A stretch of DNA of 64,000 bases from Candidatus Binatia bacterium (GTDB taxonomy: Bacteria; Desulfobacterota; Binatia; Bin18), in contig OX638322.1 of assembly GCA_951812575.1 (NCBI GenBank), positions 3,352,501 to 3,416,500 on the forward strand, given 5' to 3'. The translations under genes and the position numbers were made by a program. Shown here in pieces: positions 1 to 9,076 of the stretch. The notes beneath the pieces are model-generated. The model saw only the letters and a program-made list of their open reading frames with translations, did no database searches and was not told the origin of the DNA. Positions within the stretch are counted from its first letter, which is position 1. The number at the start of each line of letters is the position of its first letter.

Positions 1-40
1 CGAGTTCGGTATCCATATCCGTATACGGCTCAATGTTCAC
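1..40 (-). CDS. 5' end of an unidentified gene downstream of cysK (runs off left edge)
   Basis: A GTG codon lies one base after the cysteine synthase stop on the same strand. It opens a frame that stays open to the window edge and reads VNIEPYTDMDTEL. A purine-rich GGAG stands about ten bases before it, inside the end of cysK, which suggests translational coupling. Only 13 codons are visible, so no product can be named. Genes next to cysK often encode sulfur-carrier or MoeB/JAMM-type proteins, but nothing visible here supports that choice. Confidence 0.4.
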   Translation of the reverse strand, partial: MNIEPYTDMDTEL

Positions 41-41
41 G

Positions 42-980
42 TTAAATGCCCTCCGCATGGAAGATGTCTGTTGTGAGATAACGCTCTCCAGCATCACAAA
101 AGATGGTGAGAACGGTCTTCCCTTCTCCTAAATTGCTTGCTACTCGGACGGATGCTGCACAGACTGCACCAGATGAAATGCCCACAAGAATACCTTCCTG
201 GCGGGCGAGGTCTCGTGTATAGGTTGTGGCTTCTTCATCTGACACGGAGAGGACCTCATCGTAGATTTCTGTATCCAAAATTGAGGGAACAAACCCTGCA
301 CCAATACCTTGGATGTTATGGTAACCGGGATCTTTTCCTTCAAGAACGGGAGAAGCGGTCGGCTCAACGGCAAAGATTTGGAGTTGTGGATATGCTTGCT
401 TCAGTATTTCTCCAACACCAGTGATTGTTCCACCAGTCCCAACCCCAAGGACGAGAGCATCCAGGTGAGGGAGCTGCTGCAGGATTTCTTGGGCGGTTGT
501 TTGCCGATGTATTTCTGGGTTTGCTGGATTATCGAATTGTTGTGGCATAAAATAGTCAGGGTGACTGGCAGCGGTTTGCTGCGCTTTTTGAATCGCCGCG
601 TGCATCCCTTTTGTATCTGGCGTCAAAATAAGGTCGGCACCGTATGCGGCAAGAAGGTTCTGACGTTCTTCGCTCATCGTGTCCGGCATTGTGAGGGTCA
701 ATTGATAACCCTTCACTGCCGCAACAAGGGCGAGGCCAATCCCTGTGTTACCACTCGTAGGCTCGACAATGGTCATTCCAGGCGCTAACTCTCCCGAGCG
801 TTCCGCTGCTTCGATCATGCTGAGGCAAATCCGGTCTTTAAGACTTCCGCCAGGGTTGAGTGATTCAAGCTTCGCCCATATCTCGGCGCTCCCAGGGCGA
901 GGGATATTGCGAAGTTGAACAATGGGAGTATTCCCAATGAGTTGAAGGAGAGAATCTGCGACTTGGCAGGGTGCAGGCAT
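42..980 (-). CDS. cysK: Cysteine synthase (O-acetylserine sulfhydrylase)
   Basis: PLP enzyme of the fold-type II family that makes cysteine from O-acetylserine and sulfide (or a sulfur carrier protein) in the cytoplasm. The PLP lysine lies in NPGGSLKDR, the substrate loop is PTSGNTG, and the phosphate-binding glycine loop is GTGGTITGVG. At about 312 residues it has normal length for CysK/CysM. An upstream TTG at 989 would add three residues; the ATG at 980 is preferred. It is followed at once by another gene on the same strand and is divergent from the glycosyltransferase at 1066. CysK cannot be separated from CysM or a cystathionine beta-synthase-like paralogue by motif alone. Confidence 0.93.
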   Translation of the reverse strand: MPAPCQVADSLLQLIGNTPIVQLRNIPRPGSAEIWAKLESLNPGGSLKDRICLSMIEAAERSGELAPGMTIVEPTSGNTGIGLALVAAVKGYQLTLTMPDTMSEERQNLLAAYGADLILTPDTKGMHAAIQKAQQTAASHPDYFMPQQFDNPANPEIHRQTTAQEILQQLPHLDALVLGVGTGGTITGVGEILKQAYPQLQIFAVEPTASPVLEGKDPGYHNIQGIGAGFVPSILDTEIYDEVLSVSDEEATTYTRDLARQEGILVGISSGAVCAASVRVASNLGEGKTVLTIFCDAGERYLTTDIFHAEGI

Positions 981-1065
981 AATGCACAAATAAAAAGGCT
1001 CAGCGCTTAAGCACTAAAGAATCTCTCCCACGCTATCCAGGTACACCTTGAAAGTCAATTCAGAG

Positions 1066-2043
1066 ATGGCCCGTACAATCGTCCTTTTCCCCGGCAGTCT
1101 TGGCGACTTTCTCTGTTTTTTACCTGTGTTACAGGCAATTGGCGAACATCAACACAACCTCGTTGTTGTCGGCAGAGAAACGACGCGTGCCCTTCTTGGG
1201 GACTTCGCATGCTTCCCTCGATCCGTCTCGGTACAGACTGTTTCCCTCGATGAAGCGCGCTTTGCACGCCTTTTCGCTCCTTGTTCTTCAGCCAAAGACG
1301 CTGACCTCGACAGCTTTTTTTCACCTGCCACCTTAGTTTTATCGTGGTTTGGTGCTTCTCTCCCGCAGCTGAAGAAGAACCTGGAGAAATATGCGCCTGG
1401 TCGAGCCGCGGTCTTCCCTTTTTTTTCAGGCCAAGTGGAGTCTCATGCAAGCGCTTATTATTTGAATTGTCTGGGGGAGACAGGAGAGGAGCGGCTGCCT
1501 AGACCTCCTTCCATACAACTCAAAGAGCCATGGCTCCAATGGGGAGTGGAATATTGGCGACAGCGAGGATGGGAGTCGAAGCATGTCTTAATAGTCCATC
1601 CAGGCAGCGGTGGGCAGAGAAAACGATGGAGAGCAGAAGGATTTCGGCATGTGGCCGAGTGGTGGAGGAACAGCGGGGACCGGGAAGTGCTCATATTGCT
1701 TGGGCCTGCCGAGGCGGAGGAAGGCGAATATTGGCGTCGCTATGGCCATGCTGAGACATCTCTTGAACTCCAACAGGTCGCGAGTATCCTCATCCGAGCA
1801 AGCTGTTATATAGGAAACGACTCTGGAGTGAGCCATCTTGCCGGGGCGGTCGGCGCACAAGGCGTCGTCATATTTGGACCGACTCGACCCGAACAATGGC
1901 GTCCTCTCGGGGGAGGGCTTCAGGTCATCAAAAATACCTGCTACCGCGAGAAATGGCCGGATCGAGAGGGGATCTCTCTGGAAGAAGTAACGCCAGAACA
2001 AGTCCTGGGGAAACTGATCTCAGGGCGTAGACGTGCCCGCTGA
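1066..2043 (+). CDS. Glycosyltransferase family 9 (heptosyltransferase-like)
   Basis: GT-B fold transferase resembling ADP-heptose:LPS heptosyltransferases, which add heptose to the lipopolysaccharide core at the inner membrane. The N-terminus has the family's nucleotide-sugar domain start (FPGSLGDFLCFLPVL). The C-terminal half has HPGSGG and the donor-binding signature IGNDSGVSHLAGAVG followed by IFGPTRPEQWRP. About 325 residues, normal for the family. The ATG at 1066 is chosen over an in-frame TTG at 1048 because homology begins right after it. The acceptor sugar cannot be told from sequence. It stands alone, divergent from cysK. Confidence 0.85.
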   Translation: MARTIVLFPGSLGDFLCFLPVLQAIGEHQHNLVVVGRETTRALLGDFACFPRSVSVQTVSLDEARFARLFAPCSSAKDADLDSFFSPATLVLSWFGASLPQLKKNLEKYAPGRAAVFPFFSGQVESHASAYYLNCLGETGEERLPRPPSIQLKEPWLQWGVEYWRQRGWESKHVLIVHPGSGGQRKRWRAEGFRHVAEWWRNSGDREVLILLGPAEAEEGEYWRRYGHAETSLELQQVASILIRASCYIGNDSGVSHLAGAVGAQGVVIFGPTRPEQWRPLGGGLQVIKNTCYREKWPDREGISLEEVTPEQVLGKLISGRRRAR

Positions 2044-2112
2044 GTGTCAAAGCGTGCGAAAACCCACTATAGTGTGGCATAATGGGTTGTACGATGATGG
2101 AGGGTTACTTCA

Positions 2113-2568
2113 ATGAGCGAAGAAGAACAAGAGCGGAGCCAGGGATTTCGGGTTACTGATCGCCGCCGCTTCTCTCCAGAATCAGGAGAGCCCCAATCAA
2201 CGCAGACAGAGGAGGGCGCTGAGGATACTCGGCAAGGCTCGGCGCCACCCCAAGCTGAGACGCAGGGGACATCAGCGCCAGACCGCCCCCATGAGGCCGC
2301 GTCTGATCAAATTGAGATTACTTTTTCGAGCTTTATTCTTGGGCTGAGTACGCAGGCGCTCATGTCTCTCGGGGAGATTCCAGCCACCCCTGGTCAGGCA
2401 ACCCGAACCGATCTGACCGCAGCGCAGCAGATGATCGATATACTTGCCATGTTACAACAAAAAACTGCGGGTAACCTTGATGCAGGTGAGGGGCAGATGC
2501 TGGAAAACGTGCTGTACGATTTGCGGATGCGATACGTCGAGCTCAAAAGGGGAGGACATCCAGCATAG
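2113..2568 (+). CDS. DUF1844 family protein
   Basis: Small soluble protein of 151 residues. The first 70 residues are charged and low in complexity (Glu, Gln, Pro rich), probably disordered. The C-terminal 80 residues carry the DUF1844 pattern: FSSFILGLSTQALMSLGE, then QQMIDILAMLQQKTAGNL, then ENVLYDLRMRYVEL, all helical. The family is widespread in Deltaproteobacteria, Acidobacteria and related lineages and has no assigned function. GGAGGG lies about eight bases before the ATG. It lies 45 bp before mrcB on the same strand and may be co-transcribed with it. Confidence 0.82.
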   Translation: MSEEEQERSQGFRVTDRRRFSPESGEPQSTQTEEGAEDTRQGSAPPQAETQGTSAPDRPHEAASDQIEITFSSFILGLSTQALMSLGEIPATPGQATRTDLTAAQQMIDILAMLQQKTAGNLDAGEGQMLENVLYDLRMRYVELKRGGHPA

Positions 2569-2613
2569 TGCGGCGACACCACCATTGATATTGGCATCTC
2601 TCCGCTCTTATTT

Positions 2614-5079
2614 GTGATGGATATGCAACGGATATTCTGGAGTCTCATTGGTTTTCTTTTCCTGGGGCTGCTTGGAACTGCGAGCGTTCTTGGCTGGCAG
2701 TTTTACCACAAATTAGAAGACGCAGCCGTTCAACGCTTCTCTGACCATCGCTGGGCAGTACCGTCCAAGGTCTATGCGCATCCGCTCCTCCTTTACCCTG
2801 GACTCAAGGTGGAAGAGGCTGCGCTCTTTGACCATCTGGCTCGCTTGGATTATCAACAGGTCGAACACCCCATTCGTGCTCGGGGAGACTATTGGCGCAA
2901 TGCCCAAAGCGGAGAAGTCCAGATTTTTTTACGGGAATCCACGTATCCCGGACGAGAACGCCCTGCTCGACGGATTCTGCTGTCCATACAGCAGGGGCGG
3001 ATCGAACGCCTGACCGATCTTGACGATCAGACTGTAATCCAGGCCATCGAGACGGAGCCGGAAATCATTACGCGTTTCTATGCTCAAGCGTGGGAAGAAC
3101 GCAGGGTAGTGAAACTCTACGAAGTTCCCTCTCTGCTGGTCAAAGCCGTGCTGGCGGCTGAAGATCACCGCTTTTTTGAACATAGCGGGGTTGATTGGTG
3201 GCGCATCTTGGGAGCTTTATGGGCAAACGTCACTGCTGGACGAACCGTCCAAGGTGGCAGCACGCTGACGCAGCAGCTGATTAAGAACTTCTTTCTTTCC
3301 CAAGAAAGAACCATCAAGCGCAAGCTGACCGAAGTCTGTCTGGCGCTCATTATTGAAAATCATTATTCCAAGCTACAAATTCTCGAGAATTATTTGAATG
3401 AAATTTACTTAGGTCAGCGGGGCGCAAAGAGTATTTTGGGTATTTGGGAAGCAGCTCGATTCTACTTTGGAAAGGCGCCCCGGGATCTAACGCTCGGAGA
3501 AATGGCGATTATTGCCGGCATGATCAAAGCGCCGAACCGATATGCCCCCAACCGTCATCCTGAGCGTGCCATCCTGCGGCGGAATCACATTCTCCAAAGA
3601 ATGGTCACATTAGGGACTATTACGGAAGAGGAAGCGGACGCGGCTCGGCACGAAGAAGCGGGACCGCGTCAGATGCCACCCGAGAAAAATAAAGCGCCAT
3701 ATTTTGTTGACTTCATCAGAAAAGAGCTTGAAGCCCACTACCCGGCTGGAACATTGACCAAGGCCGGGCTCAATATCTTTACGGTCTTGGATATGCGACT
3801 TCAGCAGATCGCGCGCGAAGTCATTCAGACAGGGCTGACGGAACTGGAGGAAAAGCATCCGCAGTTGAAACGAGAGATGCCCGAAGAGCGCCTCCAGGCC
3901 TGCCTTGTCGCGATCCAACCCCAAACGGGACATATTCTCGCTTTAGTGGGTGGACGTGACTACCAGGTGTCGCAGTTTAATCGGACGGTACAAGCGCGCC
4001 GGCAACTGGGCTCGATCTTTAAGCCAGTGGTGTTCCTGGCGGCCCTTGAAAAAGAAAGACAGCAGAGAGACGGTCGGTTCCTGCCCACCAGTCTCGTGAA
4101 CGATGCGCCCTTCAGTTGGTTCTATGAAGATAAAGAATGGAGTCCACGGAACTATAAAAATCGCTATCGTGGCATGGTAAGTCTTCGAAAAGCTCTTGAA
4201 AAATCGTCGAATGCGGCGACGGCGCGTATTGCCCAGGAAGTCGGCCTTGAACCCGCTCGCCAAATGGCCGTTCGTCTGGGCTTTACCAGTCCTTTGCCGG
4301 CTTACCCCTCCCTTGCTCTCGGAGCGGCTGAGGTGACTCCCCTCGAGGTCGCCTTCGCGTATAGCACTTTGGCCAATCAAGGCATTGCGACCCGACCGGA
4401 GACGATTCACTGGATCACCAGTCGCACGGGGGAAATGATTGAGCAGCACCAGATGACAGTCGAACAGCGGATTCATCCGGACGATGTCTATGTTTTGACT
4501 CACCTGCTGGAGGGAGTCATGAAACAGGGAACGGGTGTGGGGGCCCGTCGGCGAGGATTTGTCCGTCCTGCCGCAGGAAAGACGGGCACCACGAACGATT
4601 ACGGAGATGCCTGGTTTGTCGGTTATACGCCCGATCTCTTAACGGTGGTGTGGGTCGGGTTTGATCGCCGGGTCTCGCTCAACCTCTCGGGTGCCCAAGC
4701 GGCCTTGCCTATCTGGACTGCATTTATGAAACGCGCGACCGTGGGGATGCCGATCACGGATTTCTCGTCTCCGCCTGGGGTCACTCTAGTGGCGATTGAT
4801 CAACAAACCGGTCTGCGTGCGACTCCACATTGTCCCAAGGTGATGCAAGAGGCTTTCCCAAAGGGGCGGGAGCCGATTCTTTCGTGCCCGTATCACACTT
4901 CTGGCCCAACTCCGCCTCGTCCTCCCGTTCGGACGACATCGTCAGACCACCAATCTCCAGCACCAAAACTTCCTGTTGGCGAGGCGGCAGTGGTGTTGTC
5001 TGAGTCCATGCATCCCGTTTCAATAGATTCGCCATCACTGCAGCCGAGCCGGTCAAAACCATGGTGGCATATATTGTAA
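2614..5079 (+). CDS. mrcB: Penicillin-binding protein 1B-type bifunctional transglycosylase/transpeptidase
   Basis: Class A PBP that polymerises lipid II and cross-links peptidoglycan at the periplasmic face. One N-terminal membrane anchor (about residues 8-28) is followed by a UvrB-domain-2-like region, the GT51 domain with the catalytic Glu in AAEDHRFFEHSG near residue 184 and GGSTLTQQLIKN, and the transpeptidase domain with SIFK (Ser near 467), SSN and KTGTTND (Lys near 656). At about 820 residues it matches PBP1B length. The start is GTG at 2614 or ATG at 2617. The C-terminal tail is Pro/Ser rich. Its last 19 bases overlap the next gene, which suggests translational coupling. Confidence 0.95.
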   Translation: MMDMQRIFWSLIGFLFLGLLGTASVLGWQFYHKLEDAAVQRFSDHRWAVPSKVYAHPLLLYPGLKVEEAALFDHLARLDYQQVEHPIRARGDYWRNAQSGEVQIFLRESTYPGRERPARRILLSIQQGRIERLTDLDDQTVIQAIETEPEIITRFYAQAWEERRVVKLYEVPSLLVKAVLAAEDHRFFEHSGVDWWRILGALWANVTAGRTVQGGSTLTQQLIKNFFLSQERTIKRKLTEVCLALIIENHYSKLQILENYLNEIYLGQRGAKSILGIWEAARFYFGKAPRDLTLGEMAIIAGMIKAPNRYAPNRHPERAILRRNHILQRMVTLGTITEEEADAARHEEAGPRQMPPEKNKAPYFVDFIRKELEAHYPAGTLTKAGLNIFTVLDMRLQQIAREVIQTGLTELEEKHPQLKREMPEERLQACLVAIQPQTGHILALVGGRDYQVSQFNRTVQARRQLGSIFKPVVFLAALEKERQQRDGRFLPTSLVNDAPFSWFYEDKEWSPRNYKNRYRGMVSLRKALEKSSNAATARIAQEVGLEPARQMAVRLGFTSPLPAYPSLALGAAEVTPLEVAFAYSTLANQGIATRPETIHWITSRTGEMIEQHQMTVEQRIHPDDVYVLTHLLEGVMKQGTGVGARRRGFVRPAAGKTGTTNDYGDAWFVGYTPDLLTVVWVGFDRRVSLNLSGAQAALPIWTAFMKRATVGMPITDFSSPPGVTLVAIDQQTGLRATPHCPKVMQEAFPKGREPILSCPYHTSGPTPPRPPVRTTSSDHQSPAPKLPVGEAAVVLSESMHPVSIDSPSLQPSRSKPWWHIL

Positions 5080-5678
5080 TCGCCCTGCTGCGCCCTCTAT
5101 TGAGATCTCTGCTGCCGAGTACCATTCTCGTGCTGGCAAGTGGAAGTCTGGCTGGATATGCACAAGAGGGTGAAGCCTATAATCAAATTGGAGAAGCGGC
5201 ACAGAATGGAAGGCAATTCCCGTACCAGGGAATAATGATGCCAGAGCAAACGGTTCCCCCCCTGCCTGATCCTGCCATATTTTCTCCCCAGGATCGCATA
5301 GCCCTCCATTTTGTAGAACAAGGTCAGACCGCGTTGATTCGGGAAGATTTCCATCGCGCCCGTATCTTTTTTGAGCGAGCAGTGAATATTGCTCCTTTGC
5401 AACCCTACGGCTATTACTTTCTTGGCCGTACGACCTTTGCTCAAGGTGATGCCCGCCAAGCTCTGGTATTTTTACTGAAAGTAGAACTCGTGTTATCGGA
5501 ATCGGAAGAGGACGCTGAGTGGATGGCGAAAACGACATGCCTCCAAGGAATGGTTCATGAGGATTTAGGAGCATATGAGGACGCTCGGCTCAGTTACCAG
5601 CGCTGCCTGGAAATTTCTCCTCAAAGCTTACGCGCCATTAGTGCCCTTGCCCGGCTGCCGGATGAAAGTACGCCGTGA
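5061..5678 (+). CDS. Exported TPR-repeat protein
   Basis: 205 residues beginning with a hydrophobic signal sequence (about residues 1-33, ending near SGSLAGYAQ). Two to three tetratricopeptide-like units follow at about residues 80-195: ALIREDFHRARIFFERAV, YFLGRTTFAQGDARQALVFL, and HEDLGAYEDARLSYQRCLEI. Such proteins are usually periplasmic scaffolds. The ATG lies inside the end of mrcB and the stop overlaps the tsaD start, so the gene is embedded in a coupled operon. A role with the upstream PBP, as LpoB or CpoB have in enterics, is only inference from position. Confidence 0.8.
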   Translation: MVAYIVIALLRPLLRSLLPSTILVLASGSLAGYAQEGEAYNQIGEAAQNGRQFPYQGIMMPEQTVPPLPDPAIFSPQDRIALHFVEQGQTALIREDFHRARIFFERAVNIAPLQPYGYYFLGRTTFAQGDARQALVFLLKVELVLSESEEDAEWMAKTTCLQGMVHEDLGAYEDARLSYQRCLEISPQSLRAISALARLPDESTP

Positions 5679-6697
5679 ACATGCCCGGTCAAAAGTCCCT
5701 CACGGTCTTGGGCATTGAGTCCTCGTGCGATGACACGGCCGTGGCCGTCCTGCGTGGACGACGCATCCTGTCTAACATTGTCTCGTCTCAGGACGCGATT
5801 CATGGCCCCTATGGTGGGATCGTACCCGAACTGGCCTCGCGGCAGCACATACAAAACGCCCTTCCCGTTCTCAATGCGGCGTTGGAGCAAGCAGACATTA
5901 CTCTCAACGCTATTGACGGGATTGCCGTCACTGCTGGACCGGGTTTGGTCGGTTCGTTGCTGGTTGGCGTGTCGCTTGCGAAATCGCTCGCCTTTGCCAA
6001 GAATCTCCCCTTTATTGGTATCAATCACCTTGAGGGGCATCTGCTGGCGGTGCAGCTCGAACACGAGGTCGATTTTCCATTCCTGTGCGTGTTAGTGTCC
6101 GGCGGCCATACGAGTTTATATCTTGCGCGGGACTGGGGACACTACCAGCGTCTTGGCGCGACCCGGGATGATGCGGCTGGCGAGGCGTTCGATAAAGGCG
6201 CGAAAATGCTCGGCCTCGGATACCCGGGCGGTCGGATTATCGATGAACTCGCCAAAGCAGGCCGACGGGACGCCATTCGGTTCCCCCGTGCGCGTATCAA
6301 AAAGGCGAGGTATGACTTTAGCTATAGCGGGCTCAAGACTGCCCTGCGTCAATTTCTCGCCTCTCCGGAGCGAGAGCGGCATACCCCGGCCGACATAGCT
6401 GCCAGTTACCAAGAAGCCGTAGTGGACACCGTAGTGGACACCACTATACGAGCGGCTCATGATCTGAACATCCGCCGCGTTGTCGTCTCCGGTGGTGTCT
6501 CAGCCAATTCTCGACTGCGCCAATATATGACCGAAGCCGGAGAGCAAAACGATTTTCGAGCTTTCTTTCCGCCGTTGAAGCTGTGTACGGATAATGCGGC
6601 CATGATCGCTTTTGCCGGTGCCTGGCGTCTTGCCGCAGGACAGCGTTCTGGACTGGACCTGAATGCGTCTGCTGTGCTGCCGTTAGAAAATGCCTAG
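5675..6697 (+). CDS. tsaD: tRNA N6-adenosine threonylcarbamoyltransferase
   Basis: Transfers the threonylcarbamoyl group to A37 of ANN-decoding tRNAs, as part of the TsaBDE system. The ASKHA ATPase fold is shown by GIESSCDDTAVAVL at the N-terminus, the metal-ligand motif INHLEGHLLA, VSGGHTSLY, and VVVSGGVSANSRLR near the C-terminus. 340 residues is normal. The start is GTG 5675, overlapping the TPR gene stop, or ATG 5681. It is followed by rsmA with a TAGGAG ribosome-binding site overlapping its stop, so the two RNA-modification genes are co-expressed. Confidence 0.96.
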   Translation: MNMPGQKSLTVLGIESSCDDTAVAVLRGRRILSNIVSSQDAIHGPYGGIVPELASRQHIQNALPVLNAALEQADITLNAIDGIAVTAGPGLVGSLLVGVSLAKSLAFAKNLPFIGINHLEGHLLAVQLEHEVDFPFLCVLVSGGHTSLYLARDWGHYQRLGATRDDAAGEAFDKGAKMLGLGYPGGRIIDELAKAGRRDAIRFPRARIKKARYDFSYSGLKTALRQFLASPERERHTPADIAASYQEAVVDTVVDTTIRAAHDLNIRRVVVSGGVSANSRLRQYMTEAGEQNDFRAFFPPLKLCTDNAAMIAFAGAWRLAAGQRSGLDLNASAVLPLENA

Positions 6698-6709
6698 GAG
6701 AACCCCGGT

Positions 6710-7549
6710 GTGAAAGCCGCCCCGCCGACCTTGCTCCAACAAGCCCGTTTCGCCCTTGGTGAACTTGGCATTCGTCCCCATAAACGTCTTGGTCAGCATT
6801 TTCTGATTGATGCCGACGTGATCCAGCGTATGGTGGCAGCCGCGGCCATCCGCCCTGAAGATAACGTGTTGGAGATCGGACCGGGGCTCGGGGCATTATC
6901 TGAAGTCTTGGTCAACCAAGCAGGGCAGCTCATTTTAGTCGAAATGGACACGACCTTGGCCGAACGACTGGCTGCACGCTTCGCCCACGAGGGGTACGTC
7001 CGGATGATTACGGCTGACTTTCTTCGTCTGGACCTGAAAGATACGTTGCGGGCACAGTCCTTCAAAGTCGTGGCCAGCCTCCCATACAATGCGGCGACGC
7101 CCATCCTCTTTCGGTTGCTCGACCACCGGACGCAGTTCCCGCAGGCTACCGTCATGCTCCAACGGGAGGTGGCCGAGCGCATTACCGCCTCTCCAGGGAC
7201 AAAGGCGTATGGCGTGCTGTCCGTCCTGATTCAACTCTACGCCACGCCGGAAGCAGTGTGCTCGGTTGGGCCCCGCAGCTTTTTCCCCGCGCCACAGGTA
7301 CACTCTCAGGTGATTAAACTGATTTTCCACAAAGAGCCTCGGGTTGAAGTGGCCGATGAGGGCCTGTTTCGCCAAATCGTGAAGGCGGCCTTTAATCAAC
7401 GCCGAAAAACGTTACGCAATGCGTTGCGCAGTGTTGGTGGGGCAGACCTTGAAGCCATTGGCCAACGGGCGGACATTGACTTACAGCGCCGCGGAGAGAC
7501 ACTGAGTCTTGCGGCATTCGCGCGCCTGACAAATAGTTGGCGGGGGTAA
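6710..7549 (+). CDS. rsmA: 16S rRNA (adenine1518/1519-N6)-dimethyltransferase
   Basis: KsgA/RsmA enzyme that dimethylates two adjacent adenines in helix 45 of 16S rRNA. KRLGQHFLID at the N-terminus and the SAM-binding loop VLEIGPGLGALSEVL are typical. The catalytic motif IV, normally NLPY, reads SLPYNAATPI here. The C-terminal region AAFNQRRKTLRNAL matches the family. 279 residues. GTG start supported by a TAGGAG site at 6695-6700. The Asn to Ser change in motif IV is unusual because that residue helps position the target adenine amino group. Confidence 0.94.
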   Translation: MKAAPPTLLQQARFALGELGIRPHKRLGQHFLIDADVIQRMVAAAAIRPEDNVLEIGPGLGALSEVLVNQAGQLILVEMDTTLAERLAARFAHEGYVRMITADFLRLDLKDTLRAQSFKVVASLPYNAATPILFRLLDHRTQFPQATVMLQREVAERITASPGTKAYGVLSVLIQLYATPEAVCSVGPRSFFPAPQVHSQVIKLIFHKEPRVEVADEGLFRQIVKAAFNQRRKTLRNALRSVGGADLEAIGQRADIDLQRRGETLSLAAFARLTNSWRG

Positions 7550-7573
7550 TTCGTACGTATAAAAAGGGACACT

Positions 7574-8395
7574 ATGGAGCGGAAAGTCATCGCATACACC
7601 GTCAAAGACCGGATCGCGACCATTACCCTCAACCGTCCTCAGCGCAGAAACTCGTGGACGGGCAGAATGCACGTTGAGTATCGCTGGTCTATTGAGCAAG
7701 CCGAGAACGACCCGGAGGTGCGGGCCATTCTCGTGACCGGGGCGGGCCGGGATTTTTGTGTTGGGGCGGATTCGCGGGCGCTTGAGGGACATGTTGAAAA
7801 AGGTGGCTACGACCCAGGCACGCCAGACACCATGCCGACTCCTGGCTATGGCGTCCGGCCCGAGTTTGACGCGGATTTCGCGTATCAATTCGGCCTCACC
7901 AAACCAGTGATTGCGGCCATTAACGGTGCAGTCGCGGGCGCTGGCCTGGCTGTCGCCTGCTATGCCGATATTCGTTTTGCCGCGGAAGGGGCAAAATTCA
8001 CAACCGCCCACGGAGCCCTGAACCTGCCGACCGAGTTTGGCCTGTCCTGGCTGCTCCCGCGCCTGATGGGCGTCACGCGGGCGAATGATATCCTGCTCAC
8101 GAGTCGCATCTTTCTGGCAGAAGAAGCCTATGAATTGGGTCTGGTCAATAAAGTCTTGCCGTTCGACGAACTCCTGCCATACACGTACGACTACATCTAC
8201 AAGATGATAGCCCGTGTTTCCCCTGGATCGTTGCGGGTAACCAAAAACCAGATCTATGCCGACCTGCACGGCGACGTGGCCTCGGCGGTCCGGCGTTCGC
8301 GCAGCCTGATTGACCGCATGATGACCGAGTCAGACTTCCGGGAAGGTGTCGCCGCCTTTACTGAAAAGCGTCCGCCGCGTTGGTCAGGAAAGTGA
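7574..8395 (+). CDS. Enoyl-CoA hydratase/isomerase family protein
   Basis: Crotonase-fold protein of 273 residues. The oxyanion-hole segments FCVGADS (near residue 60) and NGAVAGAGLA (near 118) are intact, and LPTEFGLSWLLPRLMG matches the second acidic-residue region. It acts on an acyl-CoA thioester, but substrate and reaction (hydration, isomerisation or hydrolysis) cannot be read from sequence. It lies 24 bases after rsmA on the same strand and ends tail to tail with the membrane protein at 8400. The rest of a beta-oxidation pathway is not adjacent; acyl-CoA dehydrogenases occur at 50.6 and 53.3 kb. Confidence 0.88.
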   Translation: MERKVIAYTVKDRIATITLNRPQRRNSWTGRMHVEYRWSIEQAENDPEVRAILVTGAGRDFCVGADSRALEGHVEKGGYDPGTPDTMPTPGYGVRPEFDADFAYQFGLTKPVIAAINGAVAGAGLAVACYADIRFAAEGAKFTTAHGALNLPTEFGLSWLLPRLMGVTRANDILLTSRIFLAEEAYELGLVNKVLPFDELLPYTYDYIYKMIARVSPGSLRVTKNQIYADLHGDVASAVRRSRSLIDRMMTESDFREGVAAFTEKRPPRWSGK

Positions 8396-8399
8396 GAGC

Positions 8400-8930
8400 T
8401 TACAGTCCCATCCCTGACACTGCCAACCCTAGCCGCGACATGTCGAGCGAAATCCAGACAATCCAGGCGGTCAGGACTATCGCCACTCCGGTAAAAATTT
8501 GGATGCGCTTGACCAGACCAGGTAGTTTGTCCGGTGGGAATGCCTCTCCGCGTACCTCGGTGCGGACCAGGCGATGGCCCATACCTAGGGAAACCGCGGC
8601 GCTCACATTAATCAGAATAAAAACAATGAGGAGCTTGAGGCTCAACAGGCTACCAAAGTCTGACAAATATCCCTCCGGAGTAAAGAATGACAAGCCGGGC
8701 TTGGCTTTGAATGCCGTGAGACTCCACGCGCCGGTCATCAGCACGACTCCGAGTGAGCCGATGCTGAGCGGATTGTAGTATTTCAGACCCTTGGCCAAAT
8801 AGGTTTGTTTTGCTGCTGGGTCGTCAATCTGAGCGGCCGGCGGTAGCAACATGACGAGGAGGGTGACGCTGCTACCGAAGAAGATGGCTAAGCTGAGTAC
8901 ATGGGTCCACAGGAGAATGAAATCACTCAT
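8400..8930 (-). CDS. Four-helix integral membrane protein (CopD/DUF-type, function unknown)
   Basis: 176 residues with four predicted membrane helices: ILLWTHVLSLAIFFGSS, a central pair around SIGSLGVVLMTG and LLSLKLLIVFILINVS, and FTGVAIVLTAWIVWISL. A His in helix 1 and the overall arrangement recall CopD-like or small cytochrome-b-like membrane proteins, but no heme or copper ligand set is clear. The ATG at 8930 is chosen because the longer frame to 8999 adds a non-hydrophobic leader. Convergent with the enoyl-CoA hydratase gene, divergent from nuoF. Confidence 0.7.
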   Translation of the reverse strand: MSDFILLWTHVLSLAIFFGSSVTLLVMLLPPAAQIDDPAAKQTYLAKGLKYYNPLSIGSLGVVLMTGAWSLTAFKAKPGLSFFTPEGYLSDFGSLLSLKLLIVFILINVSAAVSLGMGHRLVRTEVRGEAFPPDKLPGLVKRIQIFTGVAIVLTAWIVWISLDMSRLGLAVSGMGL

Positions 8931-9076
8931 TAGGCGGACGTTAAACCAGAGGGCACTAGAAATGTAAATGGCTGCCCGATAAGGATGTTTGACACTCAAA
9001 ACTGGGGCCGATATCCTGCCAGAAGCGATGTTTCCTCTCGATCTTATGTTCCCTGAGGAGGGGTAAGGAAGGACGA

